64,000 bases of DNA, taken from the NCBI RefSeq assembly GCF_005047655.1, contig NZ_SUKF01000002.1, positions 436,930 to 500,929 of the forward strand, read 5' to 3'. A program made the translations under genes and the position numbers. Within the stretch, counting starts at the first letter, position 1. The number at the start of each line of letters is the position of its first letter. This DNA is from Sinimarinibacterium arenosum (GTDB lineage Bacteria; Pseudomonadota; Gammaproteobacteria; Nevskiales; Nevskiaceae). Positions 36,798-45,667 of the stretch are shown here, one piece after another. The notes below the pieces were generated by a model. That model saw only the letters and a program-made list of their open reading frames with translations. It was not told the DNA's origin and made no database searches.

Positions 36798-36816
36798 TTC
36801 CGACATCATGTCGGAA
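36798..36816. promoter_or_regulatory. Perfect 19-base palindrome upstream of the TonB receptor gene
   Basis: TTCCGACATCATGTCGGAA is a perfect inverted repeat: nine-base arms TTCCGACAT and ATGTCGGAA around one C. It lies 17 bases before the receptor's start codon, where a bound protein would block transcription or translation initiation. Such symmetry fits a dimeric repressor better than an OmpR-type regulator, which usually binds direct repeats. Confidence 0.6.
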
Positions 36817-36872
36817 TATCGATGCTTAATGTTAACTGGATGTAAGTACAGAGACTTGAGGGAATTTCCGGT

Positions 36873-36902
36873 GCAGGATTCGGATAGACAACAAAATCCT
36901 GC
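36873..36902. repeat. Eight-base inverted repeat before the response regulator gene
   Basis: GCAGGATT at 36873-36880 is the exact complement of AATCCTGC at 36895-36902, with 14 bases between. The pair ends 27 bases before the regulator start codon. It may be an operator or form a hairpin in the leader; there is no T run, so it is not a terminator. Confidence 0.5.
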
Positions 36903-36929
36903 CTGTGGCGGCGGGTTACGGGAGGGGGC

Positions 36930-37607
36930 ATGCAGGTCCTGATCATTGAGGACGATCGCGATATCGCCGGGGGCATTCGCGAATATCTGGCCGAGCAGGG
37001 CCACACGGCAGAGCTGGCCCATGATGGGGTTTCCGGTTTGCGCAAAGCCAGCGCGGGCGGCTTTGATGCCATCGTGCTGGATCGAATGCTGCCCAAGCTG
37101 GAGGGGATCGAGCTGTGCCGAAAACTACGCGCCGAAGGATCAGCCACTCCGGTTCTGATGCTGACCGCACTGGGTACGGTGGACGACAAGGTCGAAGGCT
37201 TTGAGGCCGGAGCGGACGACTATCTGGTCAAACCGTTTGCGCTGGCCGAGCTGAAAGTACGTCTCGAAGCCCTGGTGCGCCGCGCGGGCGGCGAACACGC
37301 GCACCAGCACCTGCAGGTCGCCGATCTAAGCTACGACCCACAGACCCTTCAGGCGATCCGGCAGAACACTGCGCTAACACTCAACCCCACCACACGACGC
37401 TTGCTGGAACACCTGATGCGCGCCTCGCCACGTGTGGTGCCGCGCGGCGAACTGGAGCATCTGCTGTGGGGTAACAAGGTGCCGAACGACGACATCCTGC
37501 GCATTCACATGCACGCACTACGCTCGGCGATCGACAAGCCATTCGAGTCGAAGTTGCTGCACACCATTCACGGCGTTGGATACCGTTTGGGACCGGATGC
37601 GACCTGA
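36930..37607 (+). CDS. OmpR/PhoB-family response regulator
   Basis: The 225-residue protein has a receiver domain with the acidic pair EDD at residues 7-9, the phosphorylation site D51 in IVLDRMLP, Thr in LMLTALG and Lys in YLVKPFALAELKVR, followed by a C-terminal winged helix ending RIHMHALRSAIDKPF and the typical IHGVGYRLG. It should activate or repress DNA targets when phosphorylated by the adjacent kinase. GGGAGGGGG lies just before the ATG. Its end overlaps the kinase start by 11 bases. Confidence 0.96.
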   Translation: MQVLIIEDDRDIAGGIREYLAEQGHTAELAHDGVSGLRKASAGGFDAIVLDRMLPKLEGIELCRKLRAEGSATPVLMLTALGTVDDKVEGFEAGADDYLVKPFALAELKVRLEALVRRAGGEHAHQHLQVADLSYDPQTLQAIRQNTALTLNPTTRRLLEHLMRASPRVVPRGELEHLLWGNKVPNDDILRIHMHALRSAIDKPFESKLLHTIHGVGYRLGPDAT

Positions 37608-38841
37608 CCTGCATCGCCGAGTCACCCTCGCCCTGTTCGCGATGGCCGCGTTGGCCGGCAGCGTGGTCGCCATCGCGACGTGGACGGCACACACCTGGAT
37701 GGAAGACACCGTGCTCGATGCCGTGTTGCAGCGCGAGGCGGCGGTGCTGCTGGCAACGCCGACGCTGGACGGACGCACACTCAGCACGCCGCAGGGGGTG
37801 TCGCTGTACCAGGCCGGCTCCAGCGATGAATGGATACCCGCGGCATTGCGGGCGTTGCAGCCGGGAACACATCGCGACGTGCGCTTCGACGGACACGTGT
37901 TTCACGTGCTGGTCGGCAGCCGCGATAGCGGCGACCACTACTACCTCGCCTACGACGTCACCCACCTAGCGCAGCGCGAATGGTGGCTGCTGCTCAGCCT
38001 CGGCGGGGCGCTGGCGTCACTGGCTGTGCTGTCCTGGCTGACCGGCCGAAAGCTCGCCGGCCGCCTGCTGGCTCCCGTGGCGTCAGTCGTACAGCGCATC
38101 GGGACACTTGACAGCGAACATCTACGCGCCTTGCCGCCGCGGCCGCAGGACGAGGATCTGAGCGTCGTCATCGATGCGATCAACCACCTGATCGCCGATA
38201 TCGAGCGCAGGATCGTTCGCGATCGCGCGCTGGCATCGGCCATGAGCCATGAGCTGCGCACACCGCTGACCGCGATCCGGATCGCAGCCGAAACGATGAG
38301 CACGAGCGAGCCTGCAGACCAGCAACGCATTACACGCATTCAACGCGCCATCGATGGCGCCTGCGCCACACTCGACACCCTGATTGCTGCCACGCGCCGA
38401 CACGAACCGACCCGGATAGAACGGATCGCGTTGCATCAGAAATTGCCGGTCTGGGCAGAACCGTATCTGCCTCAGGGCGATCGACCCAAGGTGGAATGGG
38501 ACCTGGAAACGGTCGAATTCGAAATTGCCAGCTCCGCGTGCTCCATCATCTTCACCAATCTCCTGCGCAATGCTCTGCGTGCCGCCCCGGAAGGCCATGT
38601 CACCGTGCGCCTGCGTGCCGGCTCTTTGTTCGTCTGCGACGACGGTGAAGGGATTGAAGCCGATCTGATTCCGCACCTGTTCGAACCCGGCACTCGCGGC
38701 CGCAGCGGAGGCACCGGCATCGGTCTCTATCTGTGCCGGTTGCTCGCAGACGCCCAGGGCTGGCAACTCGACGTCCGCAACGCACCAGGTGGCGGCGTCG
38801 AGGCCCATCTGCAGTTCAAAAAAGACTCCCGGACGGTTTGA
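37597..38841 (+). CDS. Membrane sensor histidine kinase
   Basis: The 414-residue protein has a first membrane span at about residues 7-29, a small periplasmic part of about 95 residues, a second span at WWLLLSLGGALASLAVLSWL, a HAMP-like linker, the HisKA box SAMSHELRTPLTAIR with H218, and an ATPase domain with TNLLRNALRAAPEG, CDDGEGI and GGTGIGLYLCRLL. The start at 37597 lies inside the end of the regulator gene and matches the predicted membrane topology. The signal is unknown; the neighbouring TonB receptor suggests a metal or haem cue, which is inference. Confidence 0.95.
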   Translation: MRPDLHRRVTLALFAMAALAGSVVAIATWTAHTWMEDTVLDAVLQREAAVLLATPTLDGRTLSTPQGVSLYQAGSSDEWIPAALRALQPGTHRDVRFDGHVFHVLVGSRDSGDHYYLAYDVTHLAQREWWLLLSLGGALASLAVLSWLTGRKLAGRLLAPVASVVQRIGTLDSEHLRALPPRPQDEDLSVVIDAINHLIADIERRIVRDRALASAMSHELRTPLTAIRIAAETMSTSEPADQQRITRIQRAIDGACATLDTLIAATRRHEPTRIERIALHQKLPVWAEPYLPQGDRPKVEWDLETVEFEIASSACSIIFTNLLRNALRAAPEGHVTVRLRAGSLFVCDDGEGIEADLIPHLFEPGTRGRSGGTGIGLYLCRLLADAQGWQLDVRNAPGGGVEAHLQFKKDSRTV

Positions 38842-38919
38842 GCGGCGTTCATCGGCCGGTCGGGTTCGAGCAGGTACACTGGGCATCCGATTGCACACCG
38901 CTCGACGTACCGGATCGAT

Positions 38920-41271
38920 ATGGCCAAACCTTTCAAGATCTTCCTGATCGTCTCCGGCAGTCTGCTGGCCCTGCTGCTGGTTGCTGCCGTGGCGCTGCCG
39001 CTGCTGTTCGACCCCAACAATTTCCGCACCCAGATCGCCGAATCCGTCAAAAAGGAAACCGGCCGCGACTTCGCGGTCGGCGACATCAAACTCAAGGTCT
39101 TCCCATGGCTGCGCGTGGCGCTCTCCGACGCGCGCCTCGGCAACGCCGAAGGATTCGGGGATCAGCCCTTCGCGGAAGTCGGTCAACTGGGGGTCGGCGT
39201 CAAACTGATGCCGCTGCTGACCGATCACCAAGTCCAGGTCAGCAGCCTGACGCTCGACGGCCTGAGCCTGAATCTGGCCAAGGACAAAAATGGCCGTAGC
39301 AACTGGCAGGATCTGATCGATCGCCAGTCGGCCAAGGAAGAGCAGCCCAAGGAACAGGGCGAAACCGACAGCAGCATCAAGCTCAAGGACATCGACATCG
39401 CCGGCATCTCGATCACCGATGCCTCGCTGCGCTACAGCGATGCACAAGCCGGCAAGGCCTACAGCGTCAATCCGTTGAACCTGGAGATTGGCGCACTGCA
39501 GCCGGGCAAGCCGTTCGACGTCAAGCTGGACGTGACGACCACCTCCGACAAACCCAAGGCCACCGCCGAACTGGAACTGTCGACCCGCATCACGCCGGAT
39601 CTCGAAGGCCAGCGTTACACACTCGACGACGTCATTGCCAAGATCAAGGCAAACGGCGAGGAAATGGGCCTGGATGCCGACGGCACTCTGAAACTGCAAT
39701 TGATCGCCGACGTCGGCGCGCAGACCTACAGCATCAACGGGCTGGATGCGCAGCTGCAGGCCCAGGGCAAGTCGATCCCTGGCGGCAAGCAGTCCCTCAA
39801 ACTGGGTGGCGCCCTCAAGTACGATCAGAAAGCCGACAGCATGAATTTCGATCAGGGCCGCATTGAAGCCGCGGGCTTGGTCGTCACCACCACGATCAAG
39901 GGCAGCGGCCTCAGCGGCGATCATCCCAAGCTGTCCGGACCGATCGCCATCGCACCGTTCTCTCCGCGCGAGCTGCTGAAGATCCTAGACATCCCGCTGG
40001 AAACCGCGGACAACACCGCGCTGTCGAACGCCAGCCTGAAAGCAAACTACAGCGGCAGCTTCAGCAGTGCTGCACTGGACGGACTTGAGCTGAAACTCGA
40101 TGACACCCACGTCAACGGCCGTCTTGCAGTCACGAACTTTGACACCCAGGCACTGGAATTCGCGCTGAAAGCCGACGCCATCAATGCCGATCGATACCTC
40201 CCCCCGAAGTCCGAAGGCGACAGCGCTGAAAAGCCAGCCGGCGACGACAGTGACATCAACCAGATCAAGCTGCCGACCGAAGCGCTGGAGAAACTCAACG
40301 CCAACGGCACGCTCGATATCGGCAAGCTGACGCTCAACGGCGTGAAGATGAGCGATGTGCGACTGAAGCTGAGCGGCGGCGGCAACGCCCCACGCGTGCA
40401 GGATCTCAGCGCCCAGATGTACGGCGGTACGGTCAAGCTGAACAATCGCTTCGCGCCGGGACAGAAGACGCCAAGCTACGCGCTGAAAACCGATCTGAAC
40501 GCGCTCAACGCCGCCCCTTTTTTGCAGGATCTGCTGGGAAAGGACATCGTCAGCGGTCTTGGCAATCTGAAACTGGATCTCACCAGCAGCGGTCAGACCG
40601 TGGGTGAGCTGCGCCAGGGCCTCAACGGCAGCGTCGCGTTCAATCTGCAGAACGGCGCGGTCAAAGGCTTCAATCTCGGCCAGATCCTGCGTCAGAGCCA
40701 GGCGCTGCTGGCCGGCCAGGCCGCTCCGTCTGAAACCGGCGCCAAGGAAACCGACTTCGCCGCGTTCAGCGCATCGGCAACGATCGTCAATGGCGTCCTG
40801 CGCAGCGACGATCTGGCGGCTGCCAGCCCATTGTTCCGCATGGCGGGCAGCGGCCAGATCGATCTGGTCAAGGAAACCATCAACTATGTCGCCAGGCCCA
40901 CCGTGGTCGAAACCTCGACCGGACAGGGCGGCAAGGGGCTGGAGGAACTCAAGGGCCTGACCATTCCGATCAAACTCAGCGGCAATCTGTTTTCGCCCAA
41001 GTACAAGCTCGACATCGAAGACGCGCTAAAGGACAAGGCCAAGGACAAGCTCAAGGAGCGCATCGCCGATGAGCTCAATCTACCCGAGGGCGAGAACTCC
41101 GAAGAGCAGATCAAACAGAAGCTCAACGACAAGCTCGGTGACCTGCTGTTCGGCAAGAAGAAGAAAAACAAGCCGGCGGAGCCCGCTGCCGAACCCGCCA
41201 GCGAAGCGGCACCCGCGCCGGACACGGCGCCGGACGCAGCGCCGGCAGCCGCCGACGCACCGACGCCCTGA
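38920..41271 (+). CDS. AsmA-family membrane protein
   Basis: The 783-residue protein has an N-terminal membrane anchor (FKIFLIVSGSLLALLLVAAVAL), then the AsmA pattern FDPNNFRTQIAESVKKETGRDFAVGDIKLKVFPW, repeated long beta-strands as expected for a lipid-transfer bridge, and the C-terminal AsmA domain with GELRQGLNGSVAFNLQNGAVKGFNLGQILR. AsmA-like proteins help move phospholipids between membranes or maintain the outer membrane. The last 100 residues are unusual: a Lys/Glu-rich stretch, then KKKKNKPAEP and an Ala/Pro-rich tail. Confidence 0.93.
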   Translation: MAKPFKIFLIVSGSLLALLLVAAVALPLLFDPNNFRTQIAESVKKETGRDFAVGDIKLKVFPWLRVALSDARLGNAEGFGDQPFAEVGQLGVGVKLMPLLTDHQVQVSSLTLDGLSLNLAKDKNGRSNWQDLIDRQSAKEEQPKEQGETDSSIKLKDIDIAGISITDASLRYSDAQAGKAYSVNPLNLEIGALQPGKPFDVKLDVTTTSDKPKATAELELSTRITPDLEGQRYTLDDVIAKIKANGEEMGLDADGTLKLQLIADVGAQTYSINGLDAQLQAQGKSIPGGKQSLKLGGALKYDQKADSMNFDQGRIEAAGLVVTTTIKGSGLSGDHPKLSGPIAIAPFSPRELLKILDIPLETADNTALSNASLKANYSGSFSSAALDGLELKLDDTHVNGRLAVTNFDTQALEFALKADAINADRYLPPKSEGDSAEKPAGDDSDINQIKLPTEALEKLNANGTLDIGKLTLNGVKMSDVRLKLSGGGNAPRVQDLSAQMYGGTVKLNNRFAPGQKTPSYALKTDLNALNAAPFLQDLLGKDIVSGLGNLKLDLTSSGQTVGELRQGLNGSVAFNLQNGAVKGFNLGQILRQSQALLAGQAAPSETGAKETDFAAFSASATIVNGVLRSDDLAAASPLFRMAGSGQIDLVKETINYVARPTVVETSTGQGGKGLEELKGLTIPIKLSGNLFSPKYKLDIEDALKDKAKDKLKERIADELNLPEGENSEEQIKQKLNDKLGDLLFGKKKKNKPAEPAAEPASEAAPAPDTAPDAAPAAADAPTP

Positions 41272-41295
41272 CGCTGCCTGCCCGCGTCCTGTGCT

Positions 41296-41865
41296 GTGCG
41301 ACTGCTAGGCGCGGTCCTGATCGCGTGTGCCGGCATCTTGCCGGCACACGCCGCGTCACTCGAACAGCTTGACGTCCAGCACGACGGCTCCCGCTATCGT
41401 CTGAAGCTGTCAGCCCGCCTGGACGCGTCGATGGAACGCAGCTTCATGGTGTTCAGCACCTACCGGAATCTCCCGCTGATCAACGACGCGGTCGAGCGCA
41501 TTGAACTGCGCGACGGCGCAACGCCGCCGGCCCAGCGCCTGTATACCCGCGTGCGGGTCTGCGTCTGGTTGTTCTGTACGCACCTGGATCAGGTGCAGGA
41601 CATCCGCAGAGTCGATCGCGATCAGGCTCTGGGCCTGCATGCCGACGTCCTGCCCGGATCGAGCAACCTGCGCTACGGCATCGCCGACTGGCGCATGCAG
41701 GACTGCGACGGTCAGACCTGTCTCGAGTTCGCCGCAGAACTGGAGCCGGACTTCTGGGTGCCACCACTGGTCGGCCCCTGGGCAATCGAACGCGCAATGC
41801 GCCGCGAAGCCATCCAGACCGCGCAGGGCATCGAACGTCTGGCGCAGCAGGGCCACTCCCCATGA
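41296..41865 (+). CDS. Exported SRPBCC/START-like protein of unknown function
   Basis: The 189-residue product has a signal peptide (LLGAVLIACAGILPAHA) followed by a fold that looks like a START/SRPBCC domain: strands around QHDGSRYRLKLSARLDAS, a MVFSTYRNLPLINDAVERIEL helix-turn and the C-terminal helix PLVGPWAIERAMRREAIQT. Such domains bind hydrophobic ligands. Four cysteines may pair. The start is GTG at 41296. Its stop overlaps the mutY start (ATGA). I am not sure of the family. Confidence 0.6.
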   Translation: MRLLGAVLIACAGILPAHAASLEQLDVQHDGSRYRLKLSARLDASMERSFMVFSTYRNLPLINDAVERIELRDGATPPAQRLYTRVRVCVWLFCTHLDQVQDIRRVDRDQALGLHADVLPGSSNLRYGIADWRMQDCDGQTCLEFAAELEPDFWVPPLVGPWAIERAMRREAIQTAQGIERLAQQGHSP

Positions 41866-42908
41866 GCACATTCGCCGACAAGCTGCTGACGTGGTTCGAC
41901 CAGCACGGGCGCCACGACCTGCCGTGGCAGCATCCACGTGAGCCGTACCGCGTCTGGCTATCCGAGGTGATGCTGCAGCAGACCCAGGTCGCCACCGTCA
42001 TTCCCTACTTCGAACGCTTCCTCGCGCGGTTTCCGGATGTCGTGCAGCTCGCCGGCGCTCCGATCGACGACGTTCTCGCGCTGTGGGCCGGCCTCGGCTA
42101 CTACGCCCGCGCACGCAATCTGCATCGCTGCGCGCAAACGGTGGTCGAACGTCACCAGGGAATCTTCCCGGACACGCTCGATGCGCTGACCTCGCTGCCC
42201 GGCATCGGCCGCTCCACCGCAGCCGCGGTCCTGGCGCAGGCCTTCGGCGCACGTGAAGCGATCCTCGACGGCAACGTGCGCCGCGTCCTCGCGCGCTACG
42301 GCGCGGTACCGGGCTGGCCCGGCGACGCCGCGGTGCAGAAAAAGCTGTGGGCGCTGTCCGAGTCGCTGCTGCCGCATGCGCGGCTGGCCGACTACACGCA
42401 AGCCTTGATGGATCTTGGCGCCACCGTGTGCACCGCGCGCAAGCCCGCATGCCTACTGTGCCCGGTTGCCGAGGATTGCGCTGCACGTCAGCTCGATACC
42501 GTCGATCAGTTTCCGCAGCCGCGACCCAAGCGCGAACGTCCACAGCGCAGCGCGCGCCTGCTGCTGGCCCAGGACGCCGACGGCGCGCTGCTGCTGGAAC
42601 GGCGCCCGCCGATCGGCATCTGGGGCAGCCTGTGGTGCCCCCCGCTGCTTGACGACGCTCGCCTCGCGTCCGGCACCTGGGCCGATGCGTTACTGGCACC
42701 GGACGCCGAATCGCTGCCGCCGCTGCATCACGCCTTCACGCATTTCGATCTGGAACTGCAGCCGCTGCGCGTGCGCCTGCACCCGCGGCCACAGATTGCC
42801 GAATCGGAGACGCGGCGCTGGGTTAACCTATCCGACCTCGATGCGCTGGGCCTGCCGGCTCCGGTGCGCAAACTGATCGAACGCCACTACCGTACTGAAC
42901 CGACATGA
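41862..42908 (+). CDS. mutY: A/G-specific adenine glycosylase
   Basis: MutY removes adenine mispaired with 8-oxoguanine. The 348-residue protein has PWQHPREPYRVWLSEVMLQQT with the catalytic Glu, a helix-hairpin-helix LTSLPGIGRSTAAAV followed by the catalytic Asp in ILDGNVRRV, an iron-sulfur cluster site C-x6-C-x2-C-x5-C in CTARKPACLLCPVAEDC, and a C-terminal NUDIX-like domain with HAFTHFDLELQPL. It is translationally linked to the gene before it and to yggX after it by four-base overlaps. Confidence 0.97.
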   Translation: MSTFADKLLTWFDQHGRHDLPWQHPREPYRVWLSEVMLQQTQVATVIPYFERFLARFPDVVQLAGAPIDDVLALWAGLGYYARARNLHRCAQTVVERHQGIFPDTLDALTSLPGIGRSTAAAVLAQAFGAREAILDGNVRRVLARYGAVPGWPGDAAVQKKLWALSESLLPHARLADYTQALMDLGATVCTARKPACLLCPVAEDCAARQLDTVDQFPQPRPKRERPQRSARLLLAQDADGALLLERRPPIGIWGSLWCPPLLDDARLASGTWADALLAPDAESLPPLHHAFTHFDLELQPLRVRLHPRPQIAESETRRWVNLSDLDALGLPAPVRKLIERHYRTEPT

Positions 42909-43177
42909 GCCGCACTGTCCACTGCATCAAACTCGGCATCGACGCCGAAGGTCTCGACCGCGCCCCGCTGCCGGGCGCGCTCGGCGCGCGCATTTTTGAG
43001 CAGGTCTCCAAGCAGGCATGGAAAGACTGGATCGCGCATCAGACGCGCCTGATCAACGAATACCGTCTGGTGCTCGCCGAAGCGAAGTCGCGCAAGTTCC
43101 TGATGGACGAGATGGAACGCTACTTCTTCGGCGACGGTCAGGTCGCTCAGACCGGCTACGTGCCGCCCGCGAACTGA
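42905..43177 (+). CDS. yggX: Fe(2+)-trafficking / oxidative damage protection protein YggX
   Basis: The 90-residue protein has MSRTVHCIKLGIDAEGLDRAPLPG with the single family Cys at residue 7, then QVSKQAWKDWIAHQTRLINEYRL and MERYFFGDG. YggX protects iron-sulfur clusters and DNA from oxidative damage and is often paired with mutY. Its start overlaps the mutY stop (ATGA). A seven-base perfect hairpin (TGACGCC/GGCGTCA, 43175-43195) begins at its stop codon but has no T run; it may slow transcription at this convergent junction. Confidence 0.96.
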   Translation: MSRTVHCIKLGIDAEGLDRAPLPGALGARIFEQVSKQAWKDWIAHQTRLINEYRLVLAEAKSRKFLMDEMERYFFGDGQVAQTGYVPPAN

Positions 43178-43233
43178 CGCCACCTTCCGGCGTCATGCGC
43201 GCGCCTGCGGGGGGTCCTGCAGGCCGCCCTGCC

Positions 43234-44196
43234 CTAGGCCGCGAACAGGAACACGCCGAACCAGCAGTCCGGATCGAGCCAGCGCGCCTGCGCACGCCAG
43301 CCGGCGGCGGCGGCCAGCGCGCGCACCGACTCCGGCGTGTACTTGTACGAGTTCTCGGTGTGGATCGTCTCGCCACTGCGGAAACGTACGGCGGTGCCGG
43401 CCACACTGACCACCTGATCCCGCGTACTGCGCAGATGCATCTCGATGCGATGATGCGTGTCGTCATAGCGCGCGACATGCGCAAAGCTGTCGAGATCGAA
43501 GCGCCCCCCCAGCTCACGGTTGATCCGCATCAACAGATTGCGATTGAACGCCGCAGTCACACCTGCCGCGTCGTCGTAGGCCCGCTCAAGAATCGACACG
43601 TCTTTCTGCAGATCCACACCGAGCAGCAGTCGCCCGCCCTCGCCCGCCAGCTTGCGGAACGCCGACAACAACTGCCGCGCAGCCGACGGCTCGAAATTGC
43701 CGAGCGTCGATCCGGGGAAGAACACCACCCGCCGCGACGGCGTCGCCGTCACGCGCGGAACCGAAAACGCCTGCGTGAAATCGGCCGCCACCGGCAGCAC
43801 CTCGATGTGCGGAAACTGCGACCGCCATCCGTGCGCAACCTCGGCCAGATACTCCCCTGAAATATCAACCGGCACATACGCCGCGGGGCGGTCCAGCGCC
43901 TGCAGCAGCAACTGCGTCTTCTCGCCACTGCCGGCACCGGGCTCGATCAGCAATACGCGCGGCCCCAAGGCGTCGGCCATCGCATCGGCGTGTTGCTGCA
44001 GCAGCGCACGCTCGGTGCGTGTCGGGTAGTACTCCGGCAGTTCGCAGATGCGCTCGAACAGTTCCGAACCGGCGGCGTCGTAGAAGTATTTCGACGGCAG
44101 CGTTTTCGGCGTCGCCGACAATCCCGCAACAACATCCTCCAGGAAAGCGCGATCGATATCGGCACGCACCCGCGGCCGTGGTGCGGGAGCGCTCAT
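43234..44196 (-). CDS. egtD: L-histidine N(alpha)-methyltransferase
   Basis: EgtD trimethylates histidine to hercynine, the first step of ergothioneine synthesis. The 320-residue protein has SKYFYDAAGSELFERICELPEYYPTR-type N-terminal sequence, LIEPGAGSGEKTQLLLQAL as the SAM site, FFPGSTLGNFEP and the NRELGGRFDLDSFAHVARYD segment. It shares a four-base overlap with egtB, giving an egtB-egtD operon. No EgtC or EgtE gene is seen within this window. Confidence 0.96.
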   Translation of the reverse strand: MSAPAPRPRVRADIDRAFLEDVVAGLSATPKTLPSKYFYDAAGSELFERICELPEYYPTRTERALLQQHADAMADALGPRVLLIEPGAGSGEKTQLLLQALDRPAAYVPVDISGEYLAEVAHGWRSQFPHIEVLPVAADFTQAFSVPRVTATPSRRVVFFPGSTLGNFEPSAARQLLSAFRKLAGEGGRLLLGVDLQKDVSILERAYDDAAGVTAAFNRNLLMRINRELGGRFDLDSFAHVARYDDTHHRIEMHLRSTRDQVVSVAGTAVRFRSGETIHTENSYKYTPESVRALAAAAGWRAQARWLDPDCWFGVFLFAA

Positions 44197-45446
44197 GCGT
44201 CACCGTCCCGCGCCAGACGCAAGCCGGTGAACTGCCATTGCGCCGAGGCCGGGAAGAAATTCCGGTACGTCGCGCGCACATGCCCCTCGGGCGTGGCACA
44301 GGAACCGCCGCGCAGCACAAATTGATTGCACATGAATTTTCCGTTGTACTCGCCGATCGCACCTTCCGCCGTGCGGAACCCTGGGTACGCGGCATACGCG
44401 CTGGAGGTCCACTCCCACACCGCACCGCAGCTCAAGCCGCTCGCGCCGGACATCGTCGGCGTCAGCGCATCGCCTCGCACATAAGCCTCCGTCCACGCGG
44501 GCGCAAATGCAGCCTCCCACTCGAACTCGGTCGGCAGACGCGCACCGGCCCAACGCGCAAACGCGTCGGCCTCGAAGTAGCTCAGATGATTCACCGGCGC
44601 GTGCAGATCCAGCGACTGTTCGCCGTAGAGCCCGAACTCGGATTCAAGCGACGCCTGCCAGTACAGCGGTCGCGTCCACTGTTGCGCCTGGATCGCAGAC
44701 CAGCCTTCGGACAACCACAGCAAGGCTTGCCGGTAGCCCCCATCGCGTATGAATTCGAGATATTCGCCGTTGGTCACGGGCCGCAGCGCGAGCTGCGCGG
44801 CGTTCAGCCAAACGCGATGCTGAGGACCTTCGTTGTCAAAACTGAAACCATCGCCGTGATGACCCATCAACCGCAGCCCTGGCTCCAAATTCATCCAGGC
44901 TTGCGCTTGCCGCGCTGACTGCGGCGGCGGGCGATCGGCATACGCCGGCCGCATCGGATTACAGCCCAGAACATGCTTGATGTCGGTCAGCATCAGTTCC
45001 TGATGCTGCTGTTCATGCTGCAGGCCCAGTTCGATGCGCTCTGCGAGACCCGTGGCGAGTACAGTCCCCGCCAAACGCTGCATCCACGCATCAACATGCG
45101 CGCGATACGCCAACACCGTCTGCAGCGAAGGCCGCGTCAGCAAACCGCGTTGCGGACGCGGATGCATGCGCCCCACGCTGTTGTAGTACGAGTTGAACAG
45201 TTCCGCGAAATGCGGATCGAACGCCGGATAAGCACTGTCGCAAACCGACAGCACAAAGGTTTCGAAAAACCAGCTGGTATGCGCCAGATGCCATTTCGCC
45301 GGACTGACGTCCGGCATGCTCTGAACCTGACAGTCCTCAGCCGACAAACCGTCGATCAACGCCACCGATCGTTGGCGGACCTCACCATAACGCGCCAACA
45401 GCGCATCCAGCCCGTCGACGCCCGTCCTCAAGCGGACATGCTGCAT
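44193..45446 (-). CDS. egtB: Ergothioneine biosynthesis protein EgtB
   Basis: EgtB is the iron enzyme that joins hercynine to a sulfur donor and oxidises it. The 417-residue protein has an N-terminal DinB-like domain with the metal His in KWHLAHTSWFFE and the HEQQHQELMLTDI pair, and a C-terminal formylglycine-generating-type domain ending FVLRGGSCATPEGHVRATYRNFF. AGGA lies eight bases before the ATG at 45446. Which thiol it uses (gamma-glutamylcysteine or cysteine) cannot be read with confidence. Confidence 0.96.
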   Translation of the reverse strand: MQHVRLRTGVDGLDALLARYGEVRQRSVALIDGLSAEDCQVQSMPDVSPAKWHLAHTSWFFETFVLSVCDSAYPAFDPHFAELFNSYYNSVGRMHPRPQRGLLTRPSLQTVLAYRAHVDAWMQRLAGTVLATGLAERIELGLQHEQQHQELMLTDIKHVLGCNPMRPAYADRPPPQSARQAQAWMNLEPGLRLMGHHGDGFSFDNEGPQHRVWLNAAQLALRPVTNGEYLEFIRDGGYRQALLWLSEGWSAIQAQQWTRPLYWQASLESEFGLYGEQSLDLHAPVNHLSYFEADAFARWAGARLPTEFEWEAAFAPAWTEAYVRGDALTPTMSGASGLSCGAVWEWTSSAYAAYPGFRTAEGAIGEYNGKFMCNQFVLRGGSCATPEGHVRATYRNFFPASAQWQFTGLRLARDGDA

Positions 45447-45473
45447 CGTAGATCCTGCGCAAGATTTGACCGC

Positions 45474-45502
45474 AGAGTAGCCGCCGCACCATGACAGGTC
45501 AA
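45474..45502 (-). promoter_or_regulatory. Weak candidate promoter of egtB
   Basis: On the minus strand TTGACC (45497-45502) is followed after 17 bases by TACTCT (45474-45479). The -35 box is good, the -10 box poor. It lies 27 bases before the egtB start and would be divergent from the tRNA-Phe promoter. Confidence 0.3.
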
Positions 45503-45510
45503 AGACGCGC

Positions 45511-45539
45511 TTGACTTGTCCCGACCTCGCCGCTTTAAT
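45511..45539 (+). promoter_or_regulatory. Predicted sigma-70 promoter of tRNA-Phe
   Basis: TTGACT (45511-45516) and TTTAAT (45534-45539) are each one base from consensus and are 17 bases apart. A GC-rich stretch follows the -10 box, as expected for a stringent tRNA promoter. Transcription would start near 45547, about 45 bases before the tRNA. Confidence 0.7.
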
Positions 45540-45591
45540 ACCGCGCTCTCGCCCGGTCCCCGCTTACTGGGCGTCAGTTTCTTCAACGTTT

Positions 45592-45667
45592 GGCCGGGTA
45601 GCTCAGTCGGTAGAGCAGGGGATTGAAAATCCCCGTGTCGGCGGTTCGATTCCGTCCCCGGCCACCA
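45592..45667 (+). tRNA. tRNA-Phe (anticodon GAA)
   Basis: A 76-base cloverleaf with acceptor GGCCGGG/CCCGGCC, D-arm AGCTCAGTCGGTAGAGC, anticodon stem GGGGA/TCCCC around TTGAAAA (anticodon GAA), T-loop TTCGATT and an encoded CCA. It stands alone; no tRNA or rRNA gene follows. Confidence 0.97.

Noticed and set aside
38122..39924. Minus-strand frame of 600 residues across the histidine kinase and AsmA genes
   Set aside because: Antisense to two supported genes and without motifs.
43175..43195. Hairpin at the yggX stop codon as a rho-independent terminator
   Set aside because: The stem is perfect but short and no T run follows on either strand, so I do not list it as a terminator.
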